Shown here: in pieces, positions 1 to 8,470 of the stretch
How positions within the stretch are numbered: the stretch's first letter is position 1
Layout of the letters: each line of letters opens with the position of its first letter
Assembly: GCA_035478775.1 (NCBI GenBank)
Contig: DATIJG010000002.1
Span: 62,001-126,000 of the forward strand
Source: CAMLQK01 sp035478775
GTDB lineage: Bacteria > Patescibacteriota > Saccharimonadia > Saccharimonadales > UBA4665
Direction: 5' to 3'
Length of the DNA stretch: 64,000 nt
Program-made: the position numbers and the translations under genes
Notes under the pieces: generated by a model
The model's input: the letters and a program-made list of their open reading frames with translations, nothing else
Told to the model about the DNA's origin: nothing
The model's database searches: none

Positions 1-2
1 GC

Positions 3-497
3 GTGTTAAGAGTTGCCGGTAGCTTTATAACTGACCCGTCAAGTAAACCTGCGGATATGGGAGAGCTATCGTTGCCATCTAGCACAAAGCCTGACAGCTT
101 TTTCCCAGATGGCCATGTGAGGTCTTATGCAAGAGATTTACTGACTCCAAAACGGCTTATACCCCAAGAGACTAGAAAAGGCGTTAGATTAGTAACAGGA
201 TATATCAGTGGGTTGTGTATTGAAGCAATTGCGCCCGATGAGCTTCCTGATTCTGTGATTGACCGAGCAGAGCGACTGATTAAAATGCCTAAAGAGACCA
301 CCGCTGTGGTTTTAATAGAATCTGCAACGTTGGTACAAGCCAAGTCTGTTGGCAGGCTTGCGAGCCTTACCGTGGTGTCGCCCAACCCGCGCGCAAAGGT
401 TGGTTACAAGCTTAGAGGTATGCCAATTACAAAGACCGAGATTAAAAAAGCCTTACAGAATAGGGCGAGCTGGCTCAATTCGGGCAACTTAAATTAG
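3..497 (+). CDS. Unknown protein, C-terminal fragment cut by the window edge
   Basis: The reading frame is open from the left edge to a TAG at 495-497, so the visible 164 residues are probably the C-terminal part of a longer protein; the GTG at 3 is not a convincing start. The sequence is soluble-looking, with a predicted alternating strand/helix pattern in its second half (around residues 100-150) and no membrane segment. I do not recognise the family. It converges on der, and their 3' ends overlap by a few bases. No function is proposed. Confidence 0.6.
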   Translation: MLRVAGSFITDPSSKPADMGELSLPSSTKPDSFFPDGHVRSYARDLLTPKRLIPQETRKGVRLVTGYISGLCIEAIAPDELPDSVIDRAERLIKMPKETTAVVLIESATLVQAKSVGRLASLTVVSPNPRAKVGYKLRGMPITKTEIKKALQNRASWLNSGNLN

Positions 498-1858
498 GTG
501 CGTTTTGCTTTTGTCGGGCTGTTGCCGTGTTTGTGGGTTTCGTGCTTTTCGATAAACCACAGCTGCACCGCGGTGCCTTCATAATTGTAGCGCTCGCGCA
601 AGTTGCGCTCCAGGTAGCGTTTGTAGCTCCAGTGCAAAAATTTGGTGTGCGAGCCGAAGATTTTAAATGCCGGGATCGGATTATCGTCTTCTTGCACTAT
701 ATAGTTTAGTTTTGGTGCGCGGTTTTTGAGGCCGGCTGGCGGATGCTTGTCGACCATTTCGCGTAGCCAGCGGTTGAGGTCGCTGGTGCCGAAGCGTTGC
801 TTGCGGCGTTCATCGATTTGCAAGGCCAGGTCGAAAATTTTGGTAACATTTTGCCCTGTAACAGCGCTGGTAAAAATGAGCGGTGCCCATGGCACGAAAT
901 CGTAAGTTTGAGCCAGCTGAGCAGCCAGCGCGTCGCGCGTAAAAGCGTCTTTGCCTTCGGCGATATCCCATTTACTGATAACCAACACCAAACCCTTGCC
1001 CGCTTCTTTAATCATGCCGGCGATCTTTTGATCAAGCCCGACGTTGAGTTCGTTGGCATCCATGAGTAGCAAGCACACGTCGGCTTGCTCGATTGCTGCC
1101 AATGAACGGATAACGCTAAAATGCTCAATGCCGCGTTCAATTTTGCCGGAACGACGGATGCCGGCGGTGTCAAGCAACTCAATTTCGCGGCCTTGGTAAC
1201 GAACCACGGTGCGGTTAATATCGCGGGTGGTACCGGCACGGTCGGCTACAATGGCCTGCTGTTTTTTTGCAAGCGTGTTAAACAAGTTGGATTTACCGAC
1301 GTTCGGGCGGCCCAAGAGCGCCACGCGCAAACGGTTGCTGTCTTCTTGCAGAGTAGCTTTCGGGATGTGCGTAATGAGTGTGTCGAGCAATTCGCCAATG
1401 CCTTCGCCATGCATGGTACTGGTGTGTATAATCGGCTTGATGCCTAGGCGGTCGAAGCCGCTTAGGTCGAGCTTGCGGGCTTGGTCAACTTTGTTAACTA
1501 CCAAAAATACCGGCTTGCGGCTTTTAAGCGCCATCTTGGCGACACGGCGGTCTTCTTCGGTAATTGCCACATTTGCTTCGACCACTACCCAAATGACGTC
1601 GGCGCTGTCGGTGGCCTGTAAAATTTGCTCTTGAATGGTGAATTCGAATTCGTCTTCGGCATCTTTTACGCCGGCGGTGTCAACCATCCAAAAGTCTTGG
1701 CCGTTCCAGCTGGCTTTGGCCATGATGCTGTCGCGCGTGGTGCCGGCTTCGCGGGCCACAATCGCTTCACGGCGGTGTAAAATAGCATTAAACAAGCTCG
1801 ACTTGCCGACATTGGCACGGCCAACAATTGCTATAATCGGTAATTTTTGTGATGACAT
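494..1858 (-). CDS. der: Ribosome-assembly GTPase Der (EngA)
   Basis: Der is the double-GTPase needed for maturation of the 50S ribosomal subunit. Two tandem G domains are visible: the first P-loop GRANVGKS near residue 13 and the second GRPNVGKS near residue 184, each followed by a DTAG switch (DTAGVKD, DTAGIRR) and NKxD/SKWD specificity motifs. The C-terminal KH-like domain ends in a basic tail. At 454 residues it has the usual family length. The ATG at 1858 is preceded by TATAAT at 1867-1872 with an 8-nt gap and no Shine-Dalgarno site, suggesting a leaderless message. Confidence 0.97.
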   Translation of the reverse strand: MSSQKLPIIAIVGRANVGKSSLFNAILHRREAIVAREAGTTRDSIMAKASWNGQDFWMVDTAGVKDAEDEFEFTIQEQILQATDSADVIWVVVEANVAITEEDRRVAKMALKSRKPVFLVVNKVDQARKLDLSGFDRLGIKPIIHTSTMHGEGIGELLDTLITHIPKATLQEDSNRLRVALLGRPNVGKSNLFNTLAKKQQAIVADRAGTTRDINRTVVRYQGREIELLDTAGIRRSGKIERGIEHFSVIRSLAAIEQADVCLLLMDANELNVGLDQKIAGMIKEAGKGLVLVISKWDIAEGKDAFTRDALAAQLAQTYDFVPWAPLIFTSAVTGQNVTKIFDLALQIDERRKQRFGTSDLNRWLREMVDKHPPAGLKNRAPKLNYIVQEDDNPIPAFKIFGSHTKFLHWSYKRYLERNLRERYNYEGTAVQLWFIEKHETHKHGNSPTKAKRT

Positions 1859-1866
1859 TGCTTTGT

Positions 1867-1872
1867 ATTATA
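1867..1872 (-). promoter_or_regulatory. -10 box of der, leaderless type
   Basis: TATAAT on the minus strand ends 8 nt before the der ATG, with no ribosome binding site between. Transcription would start at or next to the start codon. Confidence 0.6.
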
Positions 1873-1957
1873 CCAGAGATGCAGCTAATTTGACAGCGTC
1901 ATAGTTTTAGTGCAAAATCATGCTATTAAAGGACGCGATCGCACACATATGGCGGTT

Positions 1958-1963
1958 TAGAAT
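1958..1963 (+). promoter_or_regulatory. -10 box of the 1970 gene, leaderless type
   Basis: TAGAAT ends 6 nt before the ATG at 1970; there is no GGAGG-like sequence in the gap. Same geometry as many other lead genes in the window. Confidence 0.5.
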
Positions 1964-1969
1964 AATACT

Positions 1970-2530
1970 ATGAGTGAATATGCAGATAGCCTATATATAG
2001 GCGGCACACCAAGTGAAGAGTTACGAGATTTTATGGGGGCTGAGCAGCGTTGCTATAATACCGCTTCCGGCATTTTGGATTTAGTCGGCAAGCGAGTAGT
2101 TTCGTATGAAGTCTATCAATTACCGGATATTAAAAATGATATCTTTGTACAGCAAATCGCCTCGCCACCGCTTAGGCTTGATAGAGACCCTGACGGTAAG
2201 CCGTGTGATTACACCGCAAATATCGGCATTAAATACCAGATGGGCATGATGCCGGGGCAGACCATGGTTGATATGCTGCCGTACCAGGGTGTCGCATGGT
2301 TTAGCCTACGGCTTACAGTTGGCGATAAACGAAATCCGCACCATGATTTTGTCCGTACTAATTGCATGACTTACGGGCATATAGATAACTTCTCTACTCC
2401 TTTCTGCAGCCATGGAGCTGGGATGCAAATGACCCCGGAATTACAAGATCTGGCGCACAGCCGGGATGAACGTGCCACACAGGCAGAATACGGCAAGTGG
2501 CTAGCAGTAATTGGGCAGTCTATCGCGTAG
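1970..2530 (+). CDS. Unknown soluble protein, 186 aa
   Basis: No family recognised. The protein is acidic, has no signal peptide or membrane segment, and contains scattered Cys and His residues in its C-terminal third (HDFVRTNC, CSHGAG) that could bind a metal, although this is only a suggestion. It stands alone between der (divergent) and the pseudouridine synthase gene (convergent). A TAGAAT box 6 nt before the ATG supports this start and expression as a single gene. Confidence 0.65.
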   Translation: MSEYADSLYIGGTPSEELRDFMGAEQRCYNTASGILDLVGKRVVSYEVYQLPDIKNDIFVQQIASPPLRLDRDPDGKPCDYTANIGIKYQMGMMPGQTMVDMLPYQGVAWFSLRLTVGDKRNPHHDFVRTNCMTYGHIDNFSTPFCSHGAGMQMTPELQDLAHSRDERATQAEYGKWLAVIGQSIA

Positions 2531-2548
2531 CTTTTTGCGGTGTAATAA

Positions 2549-3238
2549 CTAGGAAGCAAGTGGGGACATCTCAACAAAACTGCCGCTGGCAAGGTCGTAC
2601 GGCAACTTGTAGGGCCCGAACACGGTGCGGTGCAGCCGCGTTACATTGTAACCGAGTGCGTTGAAGGTGCGACGGATTTGGCGGTTGCGCCCCTCGTGCA
2701 TCAGGACGAGCCAGTCGGTATTGCTCGCTTCGGTTATACGTTCCAAGCCCAGTTTGCTAGGGCCGTCATGCAGGTTTACGCCGATTTGGGTGATCATCTG
2801 GTGGTGCAACGGTGCAAGTGGCCTATCAAGCGCTACTTCGTAGATTTTAGTTTTCTGGTATTTAGGGTGTGTGAGCGTTTGAGTGAGTTCACCGTCGCTT
2901 GTAAGCAATAACAACCCTGATGAATGTTTATCAAGCCTCCCCACGGGCTGAAGATGTTGGTATTTTTCTGGTAAAAGACTAAACACCGTCCTGCTGCCCT
3001 GGCCATTGCGGCTTACCACGTACCCTTCGGGCTTATTGAGCAAAATTGTGTGGCTTTGCAATGGTGCTGTGAGTGCTTCGCCATCTAAAAATACGGTGTC
3101 ACCCGGTTTTACGTGCATACCAGCAGTGGCTTTGCGGTCGTTTACAAACACTCTGCCCTGCTCAATTGCGGCGTCGGCACTCCGGCGCGAAAGCTGGCTG
3201 CTGCCCGCGATAAATTTATTTAGACGAACCTCGCTCAT
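2549..3238 (-). CDS. Ribosomal large/small subunit pseudouridine synthase, RsuA/RluB family
   Basis: Isomerises a specific uridine of rRNA to pseudouridine. The N-terminus is an S4 RNA-binding domain (residues 1-60, MSEVRLNKFIA...RVFVNDRKA), followed by the RsuA/RluB catalytic domain with the signature GRLDKHSSGLLLLTSDG, whose Asp is the nucleophile, and the family motif EGRNRQIRRTF near the end. Length 229 aa is typical. The ATG lies 2 nt after the stop of the upstream response-regulator gene, so it is probably the last gene of the kinase/regulator operon. RluB is most likely, but RsuA cannot be excluded from sequence alone. Confidence 0.92.
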   Translation of the reverse strand: MSEVRLNKFIAGSSQLSRRSADAAIEQGRVFVNDRKATAGMHVKPGDTVFLDGEALTAPLQSHTILLNKPEGYVVSRNGQGSRTVFSLLPEKYQHLQPVGRLDKHSSGLLLLTSDGELTQTLTHPKYQKTKIYEVALDRPLAPLHHQMITQIGVNLHDGPSKLGLERITEASNTDWLVLMHEGRNRQIRRTFNALGYNVTRLHRTVFGPYKLPYDLASGSFVEMSPLAS

Positions 3239-3240
3239 AT

Positions 3241-4956
3241 TTATAACGCTATGTTATTGGGGTCATCGGCATTGAAGGTATTGCTGCCGGCCGGTGTACC
3301 ATTCGGCGAAATGACATGGCCGGGTTGGTGTGGACTAGTTGGCTGCGCCGATGGGTCGCCGGAGTGTGTCTCGTCGAGGTTGGTAATGCCTTCTTTTGCT
3401 AATAGTTCGTTTAGGTCGGGCTGACTTGCAATTGGTTCGACTGGCGGCTGTATAACCTTTTTGTGGGCGATGGAAACATCATCGTCGGTGGTCGTGTTAT
3501 TGTTGTCGTTAGTAATGGTGGATTCTGCGGCTGGTGCAGCGCCGGTCGGCTGAATAACAGATGTGTTTGCGCTTGGTGCTACTTTTGGTGTTTCTGGCTG
3601 TTCCGGCTCTTTTTGGGGTGTAACGGCTTGTGGTTCCGGCTGTGCTGGTGCTGCCGCAGTTGTAGATGGCTGTGGCTGCTCGCCTTGGGTGGCGGTGTCG
3701 TTTTGCTGCTTAATAAAGTCATCTATTTGTGCTTGCATTGTGGCCTGCTCGTCAGCGGTCGAAGATGCTTGGGACGGTGTTGGCGTTAAAGGCTCGCTTG
3801 TATTTGCGCTTTCGGCCGGCGGGGTTTGGGCGGTTGCGTTTTCTGAAACCTTAGGTTGCTGTGCTGGCATCTCGGGCGCTGAGGCGGCTGTGGCTGGCTC
3901 TTTTGTGGCTGATACGGCCTCGGTAGTGGCGACCGCACTAGTGTCTACTTCTGGCGCAATCGTTGTTGTACTGTTGCTTGGCGTGGTAACATCTTTAGCA
4001 CTTGGGGTCGGAGTGGTAGTTGCCGAAGCTGTTTGAGGCGCTTTTGGTGTTTGTGGTGCCTGTGTGGTTAAAGTTGCTGGGCTTGCGATAGGTGCGGTCG
4101 TAGCTGTGTTGTTGGTACTTGAAGTGCCTAAACTGGCTGTAAGGTTGCGCACGGCATCAGCGATGAGCTTATCGTTATCCTCGCCTAGGTTTGTTGAGGG
4201 TGACTGAGATGTTGTAACACCCGCGGCTGACGGCGTGCCTGCGTCCGGCGCATTTATTGCAGGGGTTGTCGTGGCAGCTACTGCAGGCGCGGCTGATACA
4301 GTAGGAGATTCAGATTTTGCGGGTACTGGCTCTGTAGATGGCGCCGGTGTAACCGGAATTGCATTTGGCGCAGCAGTAGCTGTGGGAGCTAGCGAGGAAG
4401 ACACGCCGGGTGCGGCTGGTGCTGCCGGAGCGTTAACTGCTGGCGCAGGAGGTGTCGCAGGTGCTGCCACAGGAATGGTTGGTGTGCCTGCTGCGCCAAC
4501 GGCTCCATTGGCTCCATCGGTCGTGGCCTGGCTAGCAGTAATACCCGCGTCAGTTGTCGTAGTTGCCCCAACGCTGGCGGTGCTGGCCGTAGGCGACAAC
4601 AGCTCGCCAGCAGCTTTCACAATATCTTCAAGGGTAACTTGCGATTTAACAAGGTATCGGTCGGCACCTAAACTATCGGCACGAGTTTTGTCTTCGGCCT
4701 GGCCAAGCGCGGTCAGCATAATGACCTTCATGTCTTTCATGCCTTCGGTGTTACGCAAAATGTCGAGCATCTCAAAACCGCTGATACGCGGCATCATGAC
4801 ATCAGAAATCACCAAGTCAGGTTTTTCTTGCTTGGCTTTAACCAGTGCCTCTTCGCCATCTTGTGCCGAAATAATGTCGTAGCCTTCTGCCTGCAAACGG
4901 GCTTCGTAAATTTCCCGCAAATTATTATCGTCTTCGACCAGCAGAATTTTTGCCAT
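3241..4956 (-). CDS. Response regulator receiver domain with very long Ala/Pro/Thr-rich tail
   Basis: Residues 1-120 form a canonical receiver domain: acidic pair E8-D9-D10, phospho-acceptor D52 in ISDVMMP, switch T82 and K104 (YLVK). The remaining ~450 residues are low-complexity, dominated by Ala, Pro, Thr, Ser and Gln, without any DNA-binding or enzymatic domain; only the last ~60 residues (DLNELLAKEGITNL...) look partly ordered. It follows the sensor kinase gene in the same direction with a 55-nt gap. A receiver with no output domain could work by partner binding. The tail is far longer than in ordinary CheY-like proteins. TATAAC lies 7 nt before the ATG. Confidence 0.9.
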   Translation of the reverse strand: MAKILLVEDDNNLREIYEARLQAEGYDIISAQDGEEALVKAKQEKPDLVISDVMMPRISGFEMLDILRNTEGMKDMKVIMLTALGQAEDKTRADSLGADRYLVKSQVTLEDIVKAAGELLSPTASTASVGATTTTDAGITASQATTDGANGAVGAAGTPTIPVAAPATPPAPAVNAPAAPAAPGVSSSLAPTATAAPNAIPVTPAPSTEPVPAKSESPTVSAAPAVAATTTPAINAPDAGTPSAAGVTTSQSPSTNLGEDNDKLIADAVRNLTASLGTSSTNNTATTAPIASPATLTTQAPQTPKAPQTASATTTPTPSAKDVTTPSNSTTTIAPEVDTSAVATTEAVSATKEPATAASAPEMPAQQPKVSENATAQTPPAESANTSEPLTPTPSQASSTADEQATMQAQIDDFIKQQNDTATQGEQPQPSTTAAAPAQPEPQAVTPQKEPEQPETPKVAPSANTSVIQPTGAAPAAESTITNDNNNTTTDDDVSIAHKKVIQPPVEPIASQPDLNELLAKEGITNLDETHSGDPSAQPTSPHQPGHVISPNGTPAGSNTFNADDPNNIAL

Positions 4957-5011
4957 GGCTGTTGTTATACCTTCGTTAATTTGTAAAAGCTAGTGGTTAC
5001 TTGTTATTGTA

Positions 5012-6793
5012 TCACGCTTTTGCTTGAGTACTAGTGCTGTTAACGGGGGCGGACGTGCTTTGGGTGGCCTCGGCCTGTAAGCTTTGGGCACGCTGGGTAG
5101 TTAAGCGAGGCAAATTGATGAAGAATGTGCTACCTTTGCCAAGTTCGCTTTCGACCCAAATGCGGCCGTGGTACATCTCGACAATTTTGCGAGAAATAAA
5201 CAAACCGAGGCCAGTACCACCGATGGTGCGCGTCGCGGAATTATCAACGCGGTAAAATTTTTGAAACAAATGTGGGACGTCGTCGGCAGGAATCCCGGCG
5301 CCGGTATCGCGAACGTACATTTGCACGACGTCAGTGTCGCCGGTCAGGCCGATGGAAATTTTGCCTTGGTCGGTATATTTACAAGCATTGTCGAACAAGT
5401 TAGTGATGACTTCGCGCAGGCGGTCAGGGTCAACGTACACGTAATAAAGCGGCTTGAGCACATGTGTGCTAACGGTATTTTTGTTGGTGGCGTCAATAGC
5501 ATCGTTAGTAGAGCCGATGAGGAATTCGGTAAATAAGCCCTTTTTTTCGGCGGCAAATTTAAGGTCATCGGTGAGTTGTTGCATGAAAGCACCCATTTCG
5601 ACAACGCTCGGGTGGTTGCTTAACCGACCGTCTTCAGCCTTAGAACTGGTAAGCAAATCTTGAAACAACTGTCCCAGGTGCTGGGTTGAGGTGTGGGCTT
5701 TTTCAAGGAAGCCGCGGGCGCGGCTATCTATGGTGCTAACTTTTTCGTTGAGCGCTAGCGCCAAGTAGCCTTCAATGGCAGCTACTGGCGTGCGCATTTC
5801 GTGGCTGGCAGTGCTGATAAAGTCGGCCCGCTGCTGCTCAGCGGCACGTTCCTCGCTTACGTCGCGCATTACGGCCACGGCGCCTACCAGCGTGTTGCTT
5901 CCCGGTTGTAGCACCGGTGAAATCACCAACGACATTACTTGTTTTTTGCCGTCTTTGCCAACTAACTGAAGTGTTTGGCTGCTGTGCTCTTTTTGCCGGA
6001 GGACGACCGCGAACGGGTTTTGCTCGGGCACTATGTCTTCACCGCTTTCTAAATGCAAGATAGCCACGAGCGTTACATCAACACCGGTGGCGTCTACGAC
6101 GCTCCATCCGGTCATGGCGGCTGCGGCCGGGTTTATAAGTGTAATTTTACCGTCGGTATTAGTAACGATCACGCCGTCGGCAATCGACTCAATTAAAACG
6201 TCGGCCTGTTCTTTATTACTCTTAAGTTCGCCCGAAAGCTCGCTGACTTTTTGTTCCTCGACGCTAATGAACCGATGTTTCCAAAATATATATGAGGCAA
6301 CGGCCGCCACAATTTCTTCCCCGGCTAACACGTACAATACGTTTCTAAGATGCGTCAATTGATAATTGCCGGACAACAGCACGTATACGAATGTTAAGAA
6401 AACTGCTCCGCTGAGCAAAGGCAGGCCAAACATGCCGCTAAAAAAGGTCGAACAAATCCAGCCAGCGGCGTATACATATGTCGGCGCTCCGACGGTGTTA
6501 GTAAGGCTGTGTAAAAGCCCCAATCCTAACAACATTGAACCGATGAGTGTGGCGAACGGCTGGCTGAAGCGCACGGCAAACCGGTACAAAAAGAGCAGGT
6601 AAAATAACGAGCCGCCCGCGATTATCGTTGTAGTTTTAGTGATATCGTACGAGCCGGCCACAGTACTGAATGTATCGATAAACTGCGATGTCACAAAAAG
6701 GGCGGCAATGCTTACGTTCCAAGCAACCATAAATGCCCAATACACCCGGTACCATCGCCGGTTCACCTGATACTGAAAAAAATCGGTCATCAT
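5012..6793 (-). CDS. Membrane sensor histidine kinase with PAS domain
   Basis: Domains in order: about six membrane helices (residues 15-175) without a large extracellular loop, a PAS domain (about 195-310, ESIADGVIVTNTDGKITLINPAAA), HisKA with the phospho-acceptor His in ISTASHEMRTP, and a HATPase domain with N box NLFDNACKYT, G1 DTGAGIP and G2 GGTGLGLFISRK. It autophosphorylates and should pass phosphate to the receiver protein encoded next to it. The membrane-embedded sensor implies that the signal is perceived in or near the bilayer. AGAGGT precedes the tandem ATGATG start. The C-terminal tail is Ser/Thr/Gln-rich and probably disordered. Confidence 0.94.
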   Translation of the reverse strand: MMTDFFQYQVNRRWYRVYWAFMVAWNVSIAALFVTSQFIDTFSTVAGSYDITKTTTIIAGGSLFYLLFLYRFAVRFSQPFATLIGSMLLGLGLLHSLTNTVGAPTYVYAAGWICSTFFSGMFGLPLLSGAVFLTFVYVLLSGNYQLTHLRNVLYVLAGEEIVAAVASYIFWKHRFISVEEQKVSELSGELKSNKEQADVLIESIADGVIVTNTDGKITLINPAAAAMTGWSVVDATGVDVTLVAILHLESGEDIVPEQNPFAVVLRQKEHSSQTLQLVGKDGKKQVMSLVISPVLQPGSNTLVGAVAVMRDVSEERAAEQQRADFISTASHEMRTPVAAIEGYLALALNEKVSTIDSRARGFLEKAHTSTQHLGQLFQDLLTSSKAEDGRLSNHPSVVEMGAFMQQLTDDLKFAAEKKGLFTEFLIGSTNDAIDATNKNTVSTHVLKPLYYVYVDPDRLREVITNLFDNACKYTDQGKISIGLTGDTDVVQMYVRDTGAGIPADDVPHLFQKFYRVDNSATRTIGGTGLGLFISRKIVEMYHGRIWVESELGKGSTFFINLPRLTTQRAQSLQAEATQSTSAPVNSTSTQAKA

Positions 6794-6871
6794 ACCTCTT
6801 AGTAGTGTAGCGCTTATGGCTAGGTTTTGCCTAGGTTAAAGTGTCTTGTTATATATAGTGGCTCGCTTGAC

Positions 6872-7645
6872 TTAGTCTCGGAGCGCCGGCGGAAGCAGAT
6901 CGTCAAAGTTCTGCGGCTGGGTGTAGTTTTCTTGGTTTAATGCGTATAAACCAATTTCCTGCTGGATAGCATCGGGCAGCCACGCTTGGGGCACACGCAT
7001 TGTTTCAAGGTCCTGGTGCGCCAGAATTGCTTTGGCGATGTCGCTTGCTTGACCCGCAACATCGTGGTCCCTTTTGTAGAAATTACGATAAACGACGTTA
7101 GTACCCTCCGGGTTGTAGGTGACTGCGCTTGCGCCAAGGAGTTTGCCGCTGTCACTTAAGATTACAGTGGTTTCATATTCTTGCTGGCTCAAACCAACCG
7201 CCTCATCAAGTGCGGGCGGTATGGCATATACTGCTTCGCCACCAAGCGGCCCATGGAGGTATGCGAAAAGCATTGAGAGTGTGCGCCAATAGGCACTTTT
7301 TGGGTGGGGCGGGTGGAGACTTGTGCGCTCTTGGCTTGTCGCCGTGCTGGTGGCATGCAATTGTATGTAACGATGGCCTTCGTTTGTGGCGAATCGCTTT
7401 TGGCTTAAGCTGTGGCTCAAGGAGTGTCGCGTTTCCCCTGCTTCTATCAAACTCTGGTATGCTGTTTGAAAATCGCCAGTATGGGCAGCCTGCCGTAAGC
7501 GCGTGTCGGTAAAAGTGCCGAGTGAACGAAACGCTAGCTTCACTACAGTCAAATTCTTATTGTCAGAATTGTTGAGTATCTCTTGCTCCCAGCTCTCTAA
7601 TCTTGCCTCGGACTCTGGGTAATCGCATGTTTCAACAGGGCTCAT
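6872..7645 (-). CDS. Unknown protein, 257 aa, first of a cluster of unrecognised genes
   Basis: No family recognised. It is a soluble, mildly acidic protein with a helical N-terminal half. The second half (GGEAVYAIPPALDEAVGL ... TTVILSDSGKLLGASAVTYN) shows a strand pattern that faintly recalls GNAT acetyltransferases, but no acetyl-CoA loop is evident. It is the most downstream of eight consecutive minus-strand genes of similar character (6.9-15.0 kb), each with its own spacer of 75-150 nt, so they are not a tight operon. Confidence 0.6.
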   Translation of the reverse strand: MSPVETCDYPESEARLESWEQEILNNSDNKNLTVVKLAFRSLGTFTDTRLRQAAHTGDFQTAYQSLIEAGETRHSLSHSLSQKRFATNEGHRYIQLHATSTATSQERTSLHPPHPKSAYWRTLSMLFAYLHGPLGGEAVYAIPPALDEAVGLSQQEYETTVILSDSGKLLGASAVTYNPEGTNVVYRNFYKRDHDVAGQASDIAKAILAHQDLETMRVPQAWLPDAIQQEIGLYALNQENYTQPQNFDDLLPPALRD

Positions 7646-7720
7646 AGCACCATTGTAATATATAGACCAAGTATTTTGCTACACTATTATATGATAAATT
7701 TGAATCGTTGTAGAAACTAC

Positions 7721-8371
7721 TCAATGCTTATGCTGGAGGTCTCTTTTAATGTCTTCAGCGGCGCCTAAAATACCCTGCTCCCAGTCTGAGAATTTGAAAA
7801 TTCGTGGTTTGCTTTCGGGTGCGTCGGGCGCGGCATGTTGAAAAGCTGCAGGCAATTCATCGGCAGGCATTTTTTCGGGTCGGGCAATTGCCCGGTTGAA
7901 GCGCATAGCCGCAATTATGTCGTCTCGTCTTGGAATGTACCACGCCCGTGTATAAATCGTCTGGATTTCGGCCCTTGTTGAAATTTGGCCAAGCAGATGA
8001 AAACTTATCCCAAGCATGTTTGCTTCGGCACGACGTTCCTCTTTCCATGTGTCGATTTGAGGGTTAGGTGAAAGGAATGGCCTGAAGGTTTTGGTGGTTT
8101 TTGCCCGGGTATCGTGTAGCGACTCTACTATCGGTTCGCTGGCGACAGCCAAACGAACGTTGGCGATGCCTTTTTCACCGGCAAATGGACGCAATGCTTC
8201 ATATAACGGCTCTTTTCCTGGCTGCAGCGTACTAAGATCGACAGAATCCTGAAACGTGAGATACGCAAGTTGCAGGCCCATAACTGCCCGCTCAAAGCTT
8301 GCAAGTGGCGGTTTGGCAGGATTTGGGAATTCGATAATAGTACCGGCTGCAAGTTCGGGTATTTCAATCAT
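7721..8371 (-). CDS. Unknown protein, 216 aa
   Basis: No family recognised. A soluble, mostly helical protein. A GGAG site 6 nt before the ATG supports the start at 8371. The C-terminal part (FKFSDWEQGILGAAEDIKRDLQ) resembles in spacing the WEQEIL segment at the start of the neighbouring 6872 gene product, which may hint at shared ancestry or an interaction, but this is weak. It belongs to the minus-strand cluster of unrecognised genes. Confidence 0.6.
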   Translation of the reverse strand: MIEIPELAAGTIIEFPNPAKPPLASFERAVMGLQLAYLTFQDSVDLSTLQPGKEPLYEALRPFAGEKGIANVRLAVASEPIVESLHDTRAKTTKTFRPFLSPNPQIDTWKEERRAEANMLGISFHLLGQISTRAEIQTIYTRAWYIPRRDDIIAAMRFNRAIARPEKMPADELPAAFQHAAPDAPESKPRIFKFSDWEQGILGAAEDIKRDLQHKH

Positions 8372-8470
8372 GTATGGCTCCAGAGTTAACAGATTTTCAC
8401 AATACTGTATATACCCGGTGTTGTCAATTTCGTTTGGAGCCGCCTCGGCGGATTAAAAGGGTGTAGGCTG

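Noticed and set aside
3563..4882. Long plus-strand open frames opposite the response-regulator tail
   Set aside because: They mirror the Ala/Pro/Thr-rich low-complexity codons of the real minus-strand gene and encode only Gly/Ala/Val-rich sequence without domain or ribosome site.
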